The position numbers and the translations under genes were made by a program. Under the pieces are notes generated by a model. That model saw only the letters and a program-made list of their open reading frames with translations, was not told where the DNA came from and did not search any database. DNA of 64,000 bases, from positions 1 through 64,000 of the forward strand of contig JBAWVW010000002.1 in the NCBI GenBank assembly GCA_037147055.1. The letters are read 5' to 3'. Of the stretch, positions 8,342 through 16,700 are shown piece by piece; the stretch's first letter is position 1; each line of letters begins with the position of its first letter. The stretch comes from Casp-actino8 sp037147055. GTDB taxonomy: Bacteria > Actinomycetota > Acidimicrobiia > Acidimicrobiales > Ilumatobacteraceae.

Positions 8342-9637
8342 ATGACCTATCAACAGGCCCTTGCTTATCTTGACCATCACGCCTCGTATGACAAGACGGG
8401 CAGGATTGACTCTCCCTCAACCGCGACGATTTCGCGACTGTGTGAACTGTTAGGCGAACCGCAACATTGTGCCCCCGTTATTCACATCACTGGGACAAAT
8501 GGAAAAGGTTCCACCGCACAGATGATTACTCGTTTGTTGATGGTCAGTGGGTTACGGGTAGGAACCTACACGAGTCCACATCTCGAGCGAGTTAATGAAC
8601 GCTTCACCATTGATTGTGAGGTCATCAGCGACGAGTCTTTCGGCGAACAGATTTCTGCGATTGCTGACCTTGAGGTTCTCGCTGGGATGCGGCCTGGCTA
8701 TTTTGATATTTGTACAGCGGCCGCTTTCCGGTGGTTTGCCGATGAGGCTGTGGATGTCATGGTGATTGAAGTTGGGCTACTCGGTCGCTGGGACGCAACC
8801 AATGTGGTCAATGCTCAAGTGGCAGTAATTACCAACATTGGTTTGGATCATATGGAGTTTGCTGGACCGACGCGGGCTGATATCGCTCGCGAAAAAGCAG
8901 GAATCATCAAACCGCAAAGTGTTGTTGTGTGTGGAGAAAGTGACGCCGAGATGGTGGCCATTTTTGCTGCTGCGGATGGTGCCTCGCTGTTAGTCCGTAA
9001 AACTGATTTTGAAGTCGACTCCAATCAACTTGCGCTCGGCGGACGAGTCATCGACGTGCGTACCCCAACGACTATCTATCCTGAAGTTCTTGTTCCTTTG
9101 CATGGGCGCCATCAAGCCGATAACGCGGTTGTGGCGATCACGGCTGTTGAAGCATTCTTCGCCCGTGCGTTGGAGGCTGATGTTATTGATGAAGCCTTCG
9201 CCGCTGTCACCATGCCTGGGCGTTTTGAGGTCTTAGGGCATCAACCGCTAGTCATCGTTGATGGAGCTCACAATCCGGCGGGTGCTGATGTCTGTGCTTC
9301 GGTTTTTTTCGAAGATTTTGACCCTGCAGGACGACGTCTGCTACTTCTTGGTTGCCTCCAAGGCAGGGACCCAGATGCGATGTTGGAGGCCTTGCGGGCC
9401 GACGATTTTGACCTCGTCGTGTGCTGCACTGCTCCATCTCCTCGGGGCTTGCCCGCCCAAGAAGTGGCCCAGGCGGCTCGACGTATGGGTTGCGATGATG
9501 TGGAGACCGTGGACAGTGTGGAGGCCGCTATCGGCCGTGCTCTTGAGCACATTGGACCTGATGACGCACTTTTGATCGCGGGTTCTTTGTATGTCGTTGG
9601 AGCTGCTCGGTCATACTTGCGTCGAGTTCTGCCCTGA
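8342..9637 (+). CDS. folC: Dihydrofolate synthase / folylpolyglutamate synthase
   Basis: This 431-residue Mur-ligase-like enzyme adds glutamate to dihydropteroate and to reduced folates. The ATP-binding P-loop is HITGTNGKGSTAQM. The following YTSPHLERVNERF is the FolC folate-site signature, and NIGLDHMEFAGPT carries the Mg-binding His. The central-domain segment REKAGIIKP and the C-terminal VDGAHNPAG are also typical. The ATG start fits homologues that begin with YQ-ALAYL. Length is normal. It begins 27 nt after clpX and precedes ndk. The C-terminal half includes an LLLGCLQGRDP segment typical of the ligase C domain. Bifunctionality is inferred from the single-gene family norm in actinobacteria. 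Confidence 0.95.
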   Translation: MTYQQALAYLDHHASYDKTGRIDSPSTATISRLCELLGEPQHCAPVIHITGTNGKGSTAQMITRLLMVSGLRVGTYTSPHLERVNERFTIDCEVISDESFGEQISAIADLEVLAGMRPGYFDICTAAAFRWFADEAVDVMVIEVGLLGRWDATNVVNAQVAVITNIGLDHMEFAGPTRADIAREKAGIIKPQSVVVCGESDAEMVAIFAAADGASLLVRKTDFEVDSNQLALGGRVIDVRTPTTIYPEVLVPLHGRHQADNAVVAITAVEAFFARALEADVIDEAFAAVTMPGRFEVLGHQPLVIVDGAHNPAGADVCASVFFEDFDPAGRRLLLLGCLQGRDPDAMLEALRADDFDLVVCCTAPSPRGLPAQEVAQAARRMGCDDVETVDSVEAAIGRALEHIGPDDALLIAGSLYVVGAARSYLRRVLP

Positions 9638-9653
9638 GAACTCGTCTAGGCGG

Positions 9654-9659
9654 TAGGAT
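9654..9659 (+). promoter_or_regulatory. Candidate -10 element of ndk (leaderless)
   Basis: TAGGAT ends eight bases before the ndk ATG at 9668, with no Shine-Dalgarno sequence in between. It belongs to the recurring TANNNT-(6 to 9 nt)-start pattern in this window. No obvious -35 is seen. Confidence 0.45.
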
Positions 9660-9667
9660 TTAATGCT

Positions 9668-10078
9668 ATGTCTGACCGTACTCTTGTCCTTTTAAAGCCC
9701 GACACCGTTGAACGCGGTCTGATCGGATCCGTTTTGTCGCGATTTGAGGCCAAAGGGCTCAAGGTCGTGGCTCTTGAACTGCGCCAACTGGATGCTGACA
9801 CCTTGGCTCGTCACTATGAGGAGCATGTCGGTAAAGGTTTTTACGGTGAACTCGTGGCTTTTATGTCCCGTGGTCCAGTCGTAGCTTTGGTGCTTGAAAG
9901 TCCAGAGAACACCTGGGAAGTCGTGCGCAACATGATGGGCGCCACAAACCCCCGCTCGGCTGCACCAGGAACCATTCGTGGTGATTTAGGCCTGCTGTTC
10001 ACCGAAAACCTTGTTCATGGCAGTGACTCGTTGGCCTCCGCCGAGCGAGAGATCAGTATTTTCTTCCCGAATCTGTAA
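9668..10078 (+). CDS. ndk: Nucleoside diphosphate kinase
   Basis: This 136-residue enzyme transfers the gamma phosphate between nucleoside di- and triphosphates through a phosphohistidine. The active-site His117 lies in NLVHGSDS, the family signature, and the N-terminal TLVLLKPDTVERGLIG and MGATNPRSAAPGTIRGD are canonical nucleotide-binding segments. Length is normal for the short bacterial form. It is probably monocistronic: it is preceded by its own TAGGAT element and followed by a 57-nt gap with a small GCCCG/CGGGC hairpin (10096-10111) that lacks a U tract, before mreB. Confidence 0.97.
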   Translation: MSDRTLVLLKPDTVERGLIGSVLSRFEAKGLKVVALELRQLDADTLARHYEEHVGKGFYGELVAFMSRGPVVALVLESPENTWEVVRNMMGATNPRSAAPGTIRGDLGLLFTENLVHGSDSLASAEREISIFFPNL

Positions 10079-10135
10079 CATTTCGGTAATCAACTGCCCG
10101 TTCCTGCGGGCGACACGTCTGAGGAGGCTTTGGCT

Positions 10136-11167
10136 ATGGCGCGAAATAATCCGCTAGCCCTCGGGCGAGACATAGCGATTGACTTGGGAACTGCCAACAC
10201 ATTGATTTATGTGCGTGGTCAAGGCATCGTTTTGAATGAGCCTTCGGTGGTGGCATTAGATGTTTTTGATGGAAGACCGATAGCGGTTGGTCATGAAGCC
10301 AAGCGGATGATGGGTCGCACCCCAAGCCATATTCGTGCCATTCGTCCCTTGAAGGACGGGGTCATCGCTGACTTCGAAGTCTGTGAAAAAATGTTGCGTT
10401 ACTTCATTCAAAAGGTGCACAGCAGTCGCTGGAGTAAGCCCCGAATGGTCGTGTGTGTGCCATCTGGAATTACTGGAGTTGAAAAGCGAGCAGTGCAGGA
10501 TGCGGCAGAGTACGCCGGCGCACGTAAACCGGTCCACATTATTGAAGAACCGATAGCGGCAGCAATCGGCGCTGATCTGGCGATTAATGAGGCTAGTGGA
10601 AACATGATTGTGGATATTGGCGGTGGGACCACTGAGGTCGCAGTCATTTCGTTGGGCGGGATCGTCACCTCACAGTCTTTACGAATTGCCGGCGACGAAC
10701 TCGACGAGGCAATCATGGCTTATCTGAAAAAAGAGTTTTCTCTCGCTGTCGGTGAGCAAACAGCTGAAGATATTAAAATTCATATGGGGTCGGCTTGGCC
10801 CTTAGCAGAAGAGATCCGTGCTGAGATTCGCGGAAGAGATTTGATTAGCGGGCTACCTCGGACAATTTCTTTGACCTCGGAGCAAATCCGTGAAGCAGTT
10901 GCCGAGCCAGTTGCGGCAATCGTTGACGCGGTGCGGACCACTCTTGATAAGACGCCTCCCGAATTGGCCGCCGACATCATGTATAAAGGAGTGACTATCA
11001 CTGGTGGTGGTTCGCTCTTGCACGGTATTGATCGCCGCTTGGCCCATGAAACGGGGATGCCGATCAATATCGCTAACGACCCACTGTTCTCTGTGGTCAT
11101 TGGTTCCGGACGCGCATTGGAAAACATTGAGATGCTGGGCGGCTTGCAGTCGCAGAGTGATGACTAG
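10136..11167 (+). CDS. mreB: Rod-shape determining actin homologue MreB
   Basis: This 343-residue actin-like ATPase forms membrane-associated filaments that position the elongation machinery. Phosphate-1 loop IAIDLGTANTLIYV, phosphate-2 loop MIVDIGGGTTEVAVISLGG and adenosine motif TITGGGSLLHGID are intact. IIEEPIAAAIGADL is the conserved connector. The ATG at 10136 is chosen over a TTG at 10130 because GAGGAGG (10121-10127) is eight bases from the ATG but only two from the TTG. It starts the operon mreB-mreC-mreD-mrdA-rodA. MreB is absent from many rod-shaped actinobacteria with polar growth, so lateral-wall elongation in this lineage is a reasonable inference. Confidence 0.97.
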   Translation: MARNNPLALGRDIAIDLGTANTLIYVRGQGIVLNEPSVVALDVFDGRPIAVGHEAKRMMGRTPSHIRAIRPLKDGVIADFEVCEKMLRYFIQKVHSSRWSKPRMVVCVPSGITGVEKRAVQDAAEYAGARKPVHIIEEPIAAAIGADLAINEASGNMIVDIGGGTTEVAVISLGGIVTSQSLRIAGDELDEAIMAYLKKEFSLAVGEQTAEDIKIHMGSAWPLAEEIRAEIRGRDLISGLPRTISLTSEQIREAVAEPVAAIVDAVRTTLDKTPPELAADIMYKGVTITGGGSLLHGIDRRLAHETGMPINIANDPLFSVVIGSGRALENIEMLGGLQSQSDD

Positions 11168-11184
11168 GTGGGTGGGCTAGGACC

Positions 11185-12318
11185 ATGCCGGTTTATTCCG
11201 TCAGTCGTCGCCGGTCAATAGCAATCCTGGCGTTGACTTCGCTTTTGTTGATCACCTTGGACCTTCAAGGGAACTCAATAGTTGGTGGGGTGAAGCGTTT
11301 ATTCGGTGCAATTTTCGAACCCGTGCAAAGCTCTGTCCGAGTGGTGACGCGACCAGTAGAAAACGCTTGGAATGGGATTACCAACTACGGTGATCTTGAG
11401 GCAGAGAATCAGCGCCTGCAAGATCAACTTGATCAACAAGAGGGTGCATTTATTGCTGCCTTGGCAACAGCTCGAGATGCTCAAGAATTACTCGCATTGA
11501 ACGGCATTGATAACTTGGCTGATATCTCATCAGTCACGGCTCAAGTAATTGGAGATTCAGCCTCAAATTTTTCGCAGACTGTGGAAATCAACCAGGGTTC
11601 GAAACGTGGTTTGCGGGTTGGAATGCCCGTTGTGAATGCCGCCGGTTTGGTTGGCAAGATTACTTGGGTTGAGGAAAATCGGGCCATCGTCTTACTTGCA
11701 AATGATGTTTTATTTGGGGCTCCAGTGCAAGTTGTCAATCAAGCAGAAGTGCTGCCACCTGTGACAAGCACGACGACCTCAACGACCAGCAGCACAACAA
11801 CTACTTCTAGTACAACGACATCAACGAGCACGACGACGATCCCAAGGACCGGAACAACGGTGTTTGGAGCGTCAACAATTTTGCCTGTGAGTGCACCAAC
11901 GACCGAAGATTTTTCAGGTATAAATTTCGATCGGCTGAGCACGACGACCATCGGCACGATTGTGACGATTGCCCCAGGTTCAACATCCATCGGGCCAACG
12001 ACGACGGTCGATATCAACAATTTGCCAGCGGCCGAAACAGGAATTTTCCGTGGGCGTGGTTTAGGTGATGCACCGATTGTTGAATTCATCGATCAGAACT
12101 CAAGATTTGGTGAAGTCCGGGTCGGGGCTCTGGTCTTTACGTCAGGTGGGTCGAGCAGTTTGGCGCCTCGTGGAATCGTCATCGGGCGCGTCATCAAAAT
12201 TGTTGAACGTACTGGAACTTCTGGAGCCGTGCTTGAAGTGCGTCTGACCGCGCGTTTGCAATCATTGAACTTCGTTCGTGTCCTGCTGTATCAACCAGTC
12301 GCGACTGTTATTCCATGA
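11185..12318 (+). CDS. mreC: Rod-shape determining protein MreC with a long Ser/Thr-rich insertion
   Basis: MreC is a membrane-anchored scaffold linking MreB to PBP2. The 377-residue protein has one N-terminal membrane segment (about 11-28), a coiled coil (about 68-105, LEAENQRLQDQLDQQ) and a two-lobed beta domain. The first lobe (VTAQVIGDSASNFSQTVEIN, NAAGLVGKITWV) and the last (GALVFTSGG, APRGIVIGRVIKI) are recognisable. Between VQVVNQ and ETGIFRG, about 95 residues (190-285) are inserted, beginning with an almost pure Ser/Thr run (194-218). Most MreC proteins have only a short loop there. It starts 17 nt after mreB and overlaps mreD by 4 nt. Confidence 0.93.
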   Translation: MPVYSVSRRRSIAILALTSLLLITLDLQGNSIVGGVKRLFGAIFEPVQSSVRVVTRPVENAWNGITNYGDLEAENQRLQDQLDQQEGAFIAALATARDAQELLALNGIDNLADISSVTAQVIGDSASNFSQTVEINQGSKRGLRVGMPVVNAAGLVGKITWVEENRAIVLLANDVLFGAPVQVVNQAEVLPPVTSTTTSTTSSTTTTSSTTTSTSTTTIPRTGTTVFGASTILPVSAPTTEDFSGINFDRLSTTTIGTIVTIAPGSTSIGPTTTVDINNLPAAETGIFRGRGLGDAPIVEFIDQNSRFGEVRVGALVFTSGGSSSLAPRGIVIGRVIKIVERTGTSGAVLEVRLTARLQSLNFVRVLLYQPVATVIP

Positions 12319-12851
12319 TCAGTCTTTTAAATCGTCCGGTCACGCGTTTGTTTTTAGTTGGGCTTTTGCTCTTAGCAGTGCAAACAACATTGCTCACTGA
12401 GATGAAGTTTTTCGGGGTCATTGCTCAGTTGCTGCTGGCACTGTCAATCACTGCTGGTTTATCGGGTGGATCAGAAAGTGGGGCACTAGCGGGCTTTGTT
12501 TTGGGATTAATGTTCGACCTCGTGCTGACCAGTCCGCTTGGTCTCTCAGCGCTGGTCTACGCATTCGCCGGTTGGGGAGCGGGGTACTTTCACTCGCGCA
12601 CGTTGGCAAATCCGAAATGGTTGGATTGTGTTGTGACGGGAGTGCTGAGCGGCGTTGCGACTTTTACCTTGGCAGTCGTCGCTAATGTGATTGGCATTGA
12701 GGGGTGGCTGTCAGGGCGCCTCGTCAAGGTCATCATCGTCGTGGGTTGTGTGAATGCGCTGTCAGCGTTTTTCTTAGTTCCGATTTCTCGATGGTGCTTA
12801 GTCATTCGTCGGCAGGAGCGGATTGCGCCTCCAGCAGAACTATTTTTGTAA
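12315..12851 (+). CDS. mreD: Rod-shape determining membrane protein MreD
   Basis: This 178-residue hydrophobic protein has about five predicted membrane helices, starting with PVTRLFLVGLLLLAVQTTLL. The motif GLMFDLVLTSPLGLSALVYAF matches the characteristic G-x-x-x-D-x-x-x-x-x-P-x-G-x-x-A-L signature of MreD (FDLVLTSPLGLSAL seen here). Its ATG overlaps the mreC stop (ATGA), showing translational coupling. It acts in the elongasome together with MreC; its exact role is not settled for the family. Confidence 0.9.
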   Translation: MISLLNRPVTRLFLVGLLLLAVQTTLLTEMKFFGVIAQLLLALSITAGLSGGSESGALAGFVLGLMFDLVLTSPLGLSALVYAFAGWGAGYFHSRTLANPKWLDCVVTGVLSGVATFTLAVVANVIGIEGWLSGRLVKVIIVVGCVNALSAFFLVPISRWCLVIRRQERIAPPAELFL

Positions 12852-12893
12852 TGTTGACGATGATTATTACTCGGGGTGTGGAAGAGTTGCTTC

Positions 12894-15086
12894 GTGGCTG
12901 TTGATAGGCGTTCCAGTCGTTTGGCATCTCTTGGAGTGATTGCTCTTGTGCTGTTTGGTGCACTCGGTATGCGAATGTGGTTTTTGCAGGTTGTTGATTC
13001 GCCGGTTTTGGAACAACGTGTTCAAGCAAATAAAACCAGAACTGTGAAGTTGTTGCCCGAGAGAGGCCGTATTTTCGACCGCAAAGGCAGAATCATGGCC
13101 GACAACGAGCGCATTCTGACGATCACTGTGGCGTGGGAGGCAATGGGAAATAAAGACAGCGTTGTAGACACAGAGAACCGACTCGAATTGTTTGGTCGTT
13201 TGTCAAAAATTCTTGATATGAGCGTGAGCGATATGGAGCAACGTTTCACGAGCAATAAATACGGTCCGTTACTGCCGATGCCATTAGCGGAGGGAGTGAG
13301 CGAAGAGACCGCAGCGTATCTCATTGAGCGCAATGAGGACTTTCCGGGTATTGATTTTGTCACGCAATGGAAACGCGAGTACCCATTGGCCCCTCTGGCT
13401 GCACATGTTGTTGGTTATCTTGGGGCGATCACTCAGAACGACGTGGCGCAGTACCTTGATGTCGGCTACGACCTCAACGAGCGAGTCGGACAATTCGGGG
13501 TTGAAAAAATTTATGAACGTTATTTACGCGGAAAGCCTGGCTATGTCAAATATGAGATTGACTCACGCGGAACGATTCTGAGAGTTCTTGAGAGGGTTGA
13601 ACCAATTGCAGGAAACGATTTGCAATTAGCGATTGATCTTGACTATCAGCAATTCGCAGAACAAGCTTTAGAAACGCAATTGCTAGTCCGGCGTTTCGTC
13701 GAAACATGCCAGGCTAAAGACAGTAAGCGACAAGTCATTAAGCCGCAATTCTCGGAATGTGAAAACTTGAAAAGCCCAGCAGGCTCGGTGGTCATGATGG
13801 ACTATTCCACGGGTGAAGTTCTGGCACTCGCGAGTTATCCCACTTTTGATAATCGATGGTTTAACTCGGGTATTTCAAGTGACAAATTCCGTGAGATTTT
13901 TCCTAAGACCGATGATCCAGACAAATCTCTATTGGTGAATCGGGCCATTCAAGGGCAGTACAACCTGGGTTCTAGTTTTAAGCCATTCGTCGCTTACGCG
14001 GCCCTTGACTCTGGGCAACTTGTGGGAGGCAGCGAGTACAAGTATTCCGATCGTGGGTCTTACCAACTCACGAGTATCAACGAGGAAACATGCTTGGTTG
14101 TAAAATGCATTTATAGAAACGCCTTGTGTTCAGGAGGAAACTACGCATGTCAATACGGTGATGTCACCGTTGAAGATGCGCTGGCGGTTTCCAGCGACAC
14201 TTTCTTTTACAAAATCGGCGAAGAGATTTTTGCTGAGAGAGGTGGTCAACCAGTACTTCAAGATGAAGTCAAGAAGTTTGGCTTCGGAAGTAGAACTGGC
14301 ATTGATCTTCCCTTTGAAACAGCTGGCAGAGTGCCCGACAAGGCGAGCAAGAAGAAGTTAGTTGAAGACGGTGCGCTGATGGCCGGCGAAAGTAGCGATT
14401 ACCTAGTTGGTGACAATGTGCAACTCGCAGTTGGTCAGGGGCTTTTGGCGGCGTCACCGTTGCAGTTGGCACAGGCGTACGGTGCCTTGGCAAATGGCGG
14501 AGATGTCAACCGTCCGCTCGTTGGACTTGCCTTATTGAAACCCAGTACTCCCAATTCTGAGAAAGTCGGTTACGCCGATATGACTCAGGCCGTGGTTGAA
14601 ACTTTCTTGGCCAATAAAGACACGATTCGTAGCATGAACATTCCTGATGAAATCCGTGATCCTATTGTCAGGGGATTAACTCGAGTGATTACGGGCCCCG
14701 GGGTAACGTTCGGTTCCTACCATTCCACAACTGGAGAGCGCTTGTTCCGGTCTTATCCGTATGACGCCCTTCCTATTGCAGGAAAAACTGGTACCGCCCA
14801 AGGACGCGCAGGACTTCCGTGGAATGACTCTTCGGCATTTGGCGCTTTCAGTCTTGATCCATCTCGGCCGATAGTTGTGACGGCATACTTGGAGAAGAGT
14901 GGTTATGGAGCAAAAGCCGCCGCCCCGGTAGTGAAATGTTTGTTCATGGCGATTGCTGGTGTAGCAAAGATGAACGAAGTTTTGCCATCAAACCCGCTTG
15001 ATATCACCGCCACTGTCGCTGCTCCACAGAGATTGCTTCCCAACAAAAGTTGTTTGGGTGGCGGAGCGTATGGTGGTCGCGACTAA
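12894..15086 (+). CDS. mrdA: Penicillin-binding protein 2 (elongation transpeptidase) with extra cysteines
   Basis: This class B PBP cross-links peptidoglycan during elongation with RodA. With the GTG at 12894 it has 730 residues; GGAAGAG lies seven bases upstream. An in-frame GTG at 12876 would add six residues. A membrane anchor (about 10-30) precedes the pedestal domain, with ERGRIFDRKGRIMADN. Transpeptidase motifs are S360-S-F-K363 in LGSSFKPF, S433-S-D in VSSDTFFYK and K631-T-G in GKTGTAQG. Two segments absent from typical PBP2 add cysteines: a pair at 272 and 289, and a quartet at 400, 405, 412 and 419 (nt 14091-14150), possibly disulfide-bonded outside the cell. The length is slightly above the usual 600-680. 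Confidence 0.94.
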   Translation: MAVDRRSSRLASLGVIALVLFGALGMRMWFLQVVDSPVLEQRVQANKTRTVKLLPERGRIFDRKGRIMADNERILTITVAWEAMGNKDSVVDTENRLELFGRLSKILDMSVSDMEQRFTSNKYGPLLPMPLAEGVSEETAAYLIERNEDFPGIDFVTQWKREYPLAPLAAHVVGYLGAITQNDVAQYLDVGYDLNERVGQFGVEKIYERYLRGKPGYVKYEIDSRGTILRVLERVEPIAGNDLQLAIDLDYQQFAEQALETQLLVRRFVETCQAKDSKRQVIKPQFSECENLKSPAGSVVMMDYSTGEVLALASYPTFDNRWFNSGISSDKFREIFPKTDDPDKSLLVNRAIQGQYNLGSSFKPFVAYAALDSGQLVGGSEYKYSDRGSYQLTSINEETCLVVKCIYRNALCSGGNYACQYGDVTVEDALAVSSDTFFYKIGEEIFAERGGQPVLQDEVKKFGFGSRTGIDLPFETAGRVPDKASKKKLVEDGALMAGESSDYLVGDNVQLAVGQGLLAASPLQLAQAYGALANGGDVNRPLVGLALLKPSTPNSEKVGYADMTQAVVETFLANKDTIRSMNIPDEIRDPIVRGLTRVITGPGVTFGSYHSTTGERLFRSYPYDALPIAGKTGTAQGRAGLPWNDSSAFGAFSLDPSRPIVVTAYLEKSGYGAKAAAPVVKCLFMAIAGVAKMNEVLPSNPLDITATVAAPQRLLPNKSCLGGGAYGGRD

Positions 15087-16249
15087 TGAACTTGCCATTT
15101 CTCAACAGACAACCCAACTCAGGACTTGGCAATATTCGATCGGGACCAAGTGATCCCCAACGCAATATTGACTGGGTGATTTTGGGCTCGGTCATAGCAC
15201 TCGGTGTTATCGGTGCCTTTGCGATTTATAGCGCGACATTTTGGAAGGTCGATAGTGACCCGTACTTCTTTGCCGGCCGCCAGGTTGAGTTTCTTATTGT
15301 GGCCGTCGCCGCCGCCGCTGCGGTGATGTCAATTGATTATCAAATGTTACGTGAGCGGGCATATTTTCTTTATGGATTATCACTAGTTGCCCTGGTTCTG
15401 GTTCTGTCAGTCGGTGCGCTCAAAGGTGGAGCGAGGCTGTCATTCGACCTCGGACCAATCGCTTTTCAGCCAGCTGAGTTTGCTAAGCCGGCGGTGCTGG
15501 TGGCACTTGCAGGGTTCTATAGCGACTCGCGGGAAGATTCGATGAGTTACTCAAAATTCATTAGTGGACTTGTACTCCTCGGCGCTCCAACGGTTTTGAT
15601 TATTCTTCAACCTGACTTGGGATCGGCTTTCGTTTTGATTATCGGAGCTTTGAGTATCTTGATTATGGCTGGAGCGCGTTTGCGTTATTTGCTATTGATC
15701 AGCTTTTTGACTGTGACGACCGTGGCAGCGGCAGTCTTGGCGGGAATCGTTGACCGCTATCAGTTAAGGCGAATTACAGCGTTCCTCAATCAAAACTCCA
15801 CGGATGAGGATTTGGCGCGCTACGTCTTTCAGGTGCGCTACGCCAAAAGGGCCGTGGCCACTGGAGGCTGGTTTGGCAAGGGGTATCTCCAAGCTCCGCT
15901 GACCAACGGAAAGTTCATTCCGGTACAGCAGAGTGATTTTATTTTTTCAGCCATCGGAGAACAATTTGGCATGCTGGGCGGGGGAGTCGTTTTGGGTCTC
16001 TTTGGGATGTTGCTGTTTCGAATTTGGCGAGTCGCACACCTAAGTAAAGATCTTTTCGGGGCGTATATCTGTGCGGGAATCTTCGGTGTTGTGCTGTGGC
16101 ACGTGTTTCAGAACATTGGAATGACGATGGGGATCATGCCAGTGACAGGGGTGCCGTTGCCCTTTGTCAGTTATGGAGGGTCGTCACTTGTGGCGTTCGC
16201 AATGATGATTGGACTTGTGGAGAGTATCCATATGCGCCGAATGCGCTAA
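15086..16249 (+). CDS. rodA: SEDS-family peptidoglycan glycosyltransferase RodA
   Basis: This 387-residue polytopic protein with about ten membrane segments polymerises glycan strands from lipid II in partnership with PBP2. SEDS signatures are visible: LGPIAFQPAEFAKPAVLVALA (FQPSEFAK-like), ILQPDLGSAFVLI with the catalytic-region Asp, VQQSDFIFSAIGEQFG and the C-terminal TGVPLPFVSYGGSSLVAFA. The ATG at 15086 shares its A with the mrdA TAA stop, so the pair is translationally coupled. It is the last gene of the mreB operon. ftsW in the dcw cluster is the division paralogue. Confidence 0.96.
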   Translation: MNLPFLNRQPNSGLGNIRSGPSDPQRNIDWVILGSVIALGVIGAFAIYSATFWKVDSDPYFFAGRQVEFLIVAVAAAAAVMSIDYQMLRERAYFLYGLSLVALVLVLSVGALKGGARLSFDLGPIAFQPAEFAKPAVLVALAGFYSDSREDSMSYSKFISGLVLLGAPTVLIILQPDLGSAFVLIIGALSILIMAGARLRYLLLISFLTVTTVAAAVLAGIVDRYQLRRITAFLNQNSTDEDLARYVFQVRYAKRAVATGGWFGKGYLQAPLTNGKFIPVQQSDFIFSAIGEQFGMLGGGVVLGLFGMLLFRIWRVAHLSKDLFGAYICAGIFGVVLWHVFQNIGMTMGIMPVTGVPLPFVSYGGSSLVAFAMMIGLVESIHMRRMR

Positions 16250-16328
16250 AACTCCTCAGAGTTGGAAGATTGGTACTTATCCACAGGCTTGCGAGTCGAG
16301 AAGTACCCCCCTTCGGTTGGGGCGACGG

Positions 16329-16334
16329 TACAAT
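16329..16334 (+). promoter_or_regulatory. Candidate -10 element upstream of rng leader
   Basis: TACAAT lies nine bases before the ATG at 16344. It could drive a leaderless small gene or a roughly 300-nt rng leader. No -35 match is evident. Confidence 0.35.
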
Positions 16335-16343
16335 TTGGCGTAC

Positions 16344-16700
16344 ATGACATCAATCTGGTCGCGGCTTGAACCGTTCCTGGTAAGGGTGCGCCAACTAGTC
16401 CGCCGACACGGGCCTCAGATCCTCACCGAGAATCTGGTTGGGCACACCACTGCCCTCGCTGCTTGTCTAGTCGCGTGGAATATTGACCTGTCTCAGCAAG
16501 ATGTCTTGAATATTCCAGCGGCTCGCACCGCAGGGCTATTACCCATTCATTATCGAATTGAGCGAGACACGGAGCGCATTGCTGTGCCCTTGACTCGCAT
16601 AGCGCGCTCTCATGTGCGCTTGAGAAAGGAAACCTCCCATGAACGAACCACTATTCCCGGACGACATCCCCGTGTCCGAAGGGGTCTCGCAGTCATCTGA
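16344..16700 (+). CDS. Possible small protein upstream of rng, unknown function
   Basis: An ATG nine bases after a TACAAT hexamer opens a 118-codon frame with plausible codon composition: MTSIWSRLEPFLVRVRQLV at the N-terminus, then a hydrophobic stretch HTTALAACLVAWNIDLS. The last 20 residues overlap the start of rng in another frame and are strongly basic, which argues for chance read-through. No family is recognised. The same DNA carries a perfect inverted repeat, which fits a structured leader better than a gene. Treat as doubtful. Confidence 0.3.
   Translation: MTSIWSRLEPFLVRVRQLVRRHGPQILTENLVGHTTALAACLVAWNIDLSQQDVLNIPAARTAGLLPIHYRIERDTERIAVPLTRIARSHVRLRKETSHERTTIPGRHPRVRRGLAVI
16476..16517. 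repeat. Perfect 9-bp inverted repeat upstream of rng
   Basis: TGGAATATT (16476-16484) and AATATTCCA (16509-16517) are perfect inverted copies separated by 24 nt. In RNA this would close a stem-loop about 120 nt before the rng start codon; in DNA it could be an operator. Confidence 0.55.

Larger units (their letters stand above)
16250..16638 (+). other. 389-nt region before rng: candidate structured leader or small gene
   Basis: No recognisable protein family fills this gap. It contains a TACAAT hexamer (16329-16334), an ATG at 16344 opening a 118-codon frame that runs into rng, and a perfect 9-bp inverted repeat (16476-16484 with 16509-16517). GCGC-containing short repeats lie near 16578-16622. 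RNase E/G genes in other bacteria can be autoregulated through long 5' leaders, so a structured leader is a plausible alternative to a gene. Confidence 0.5.
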
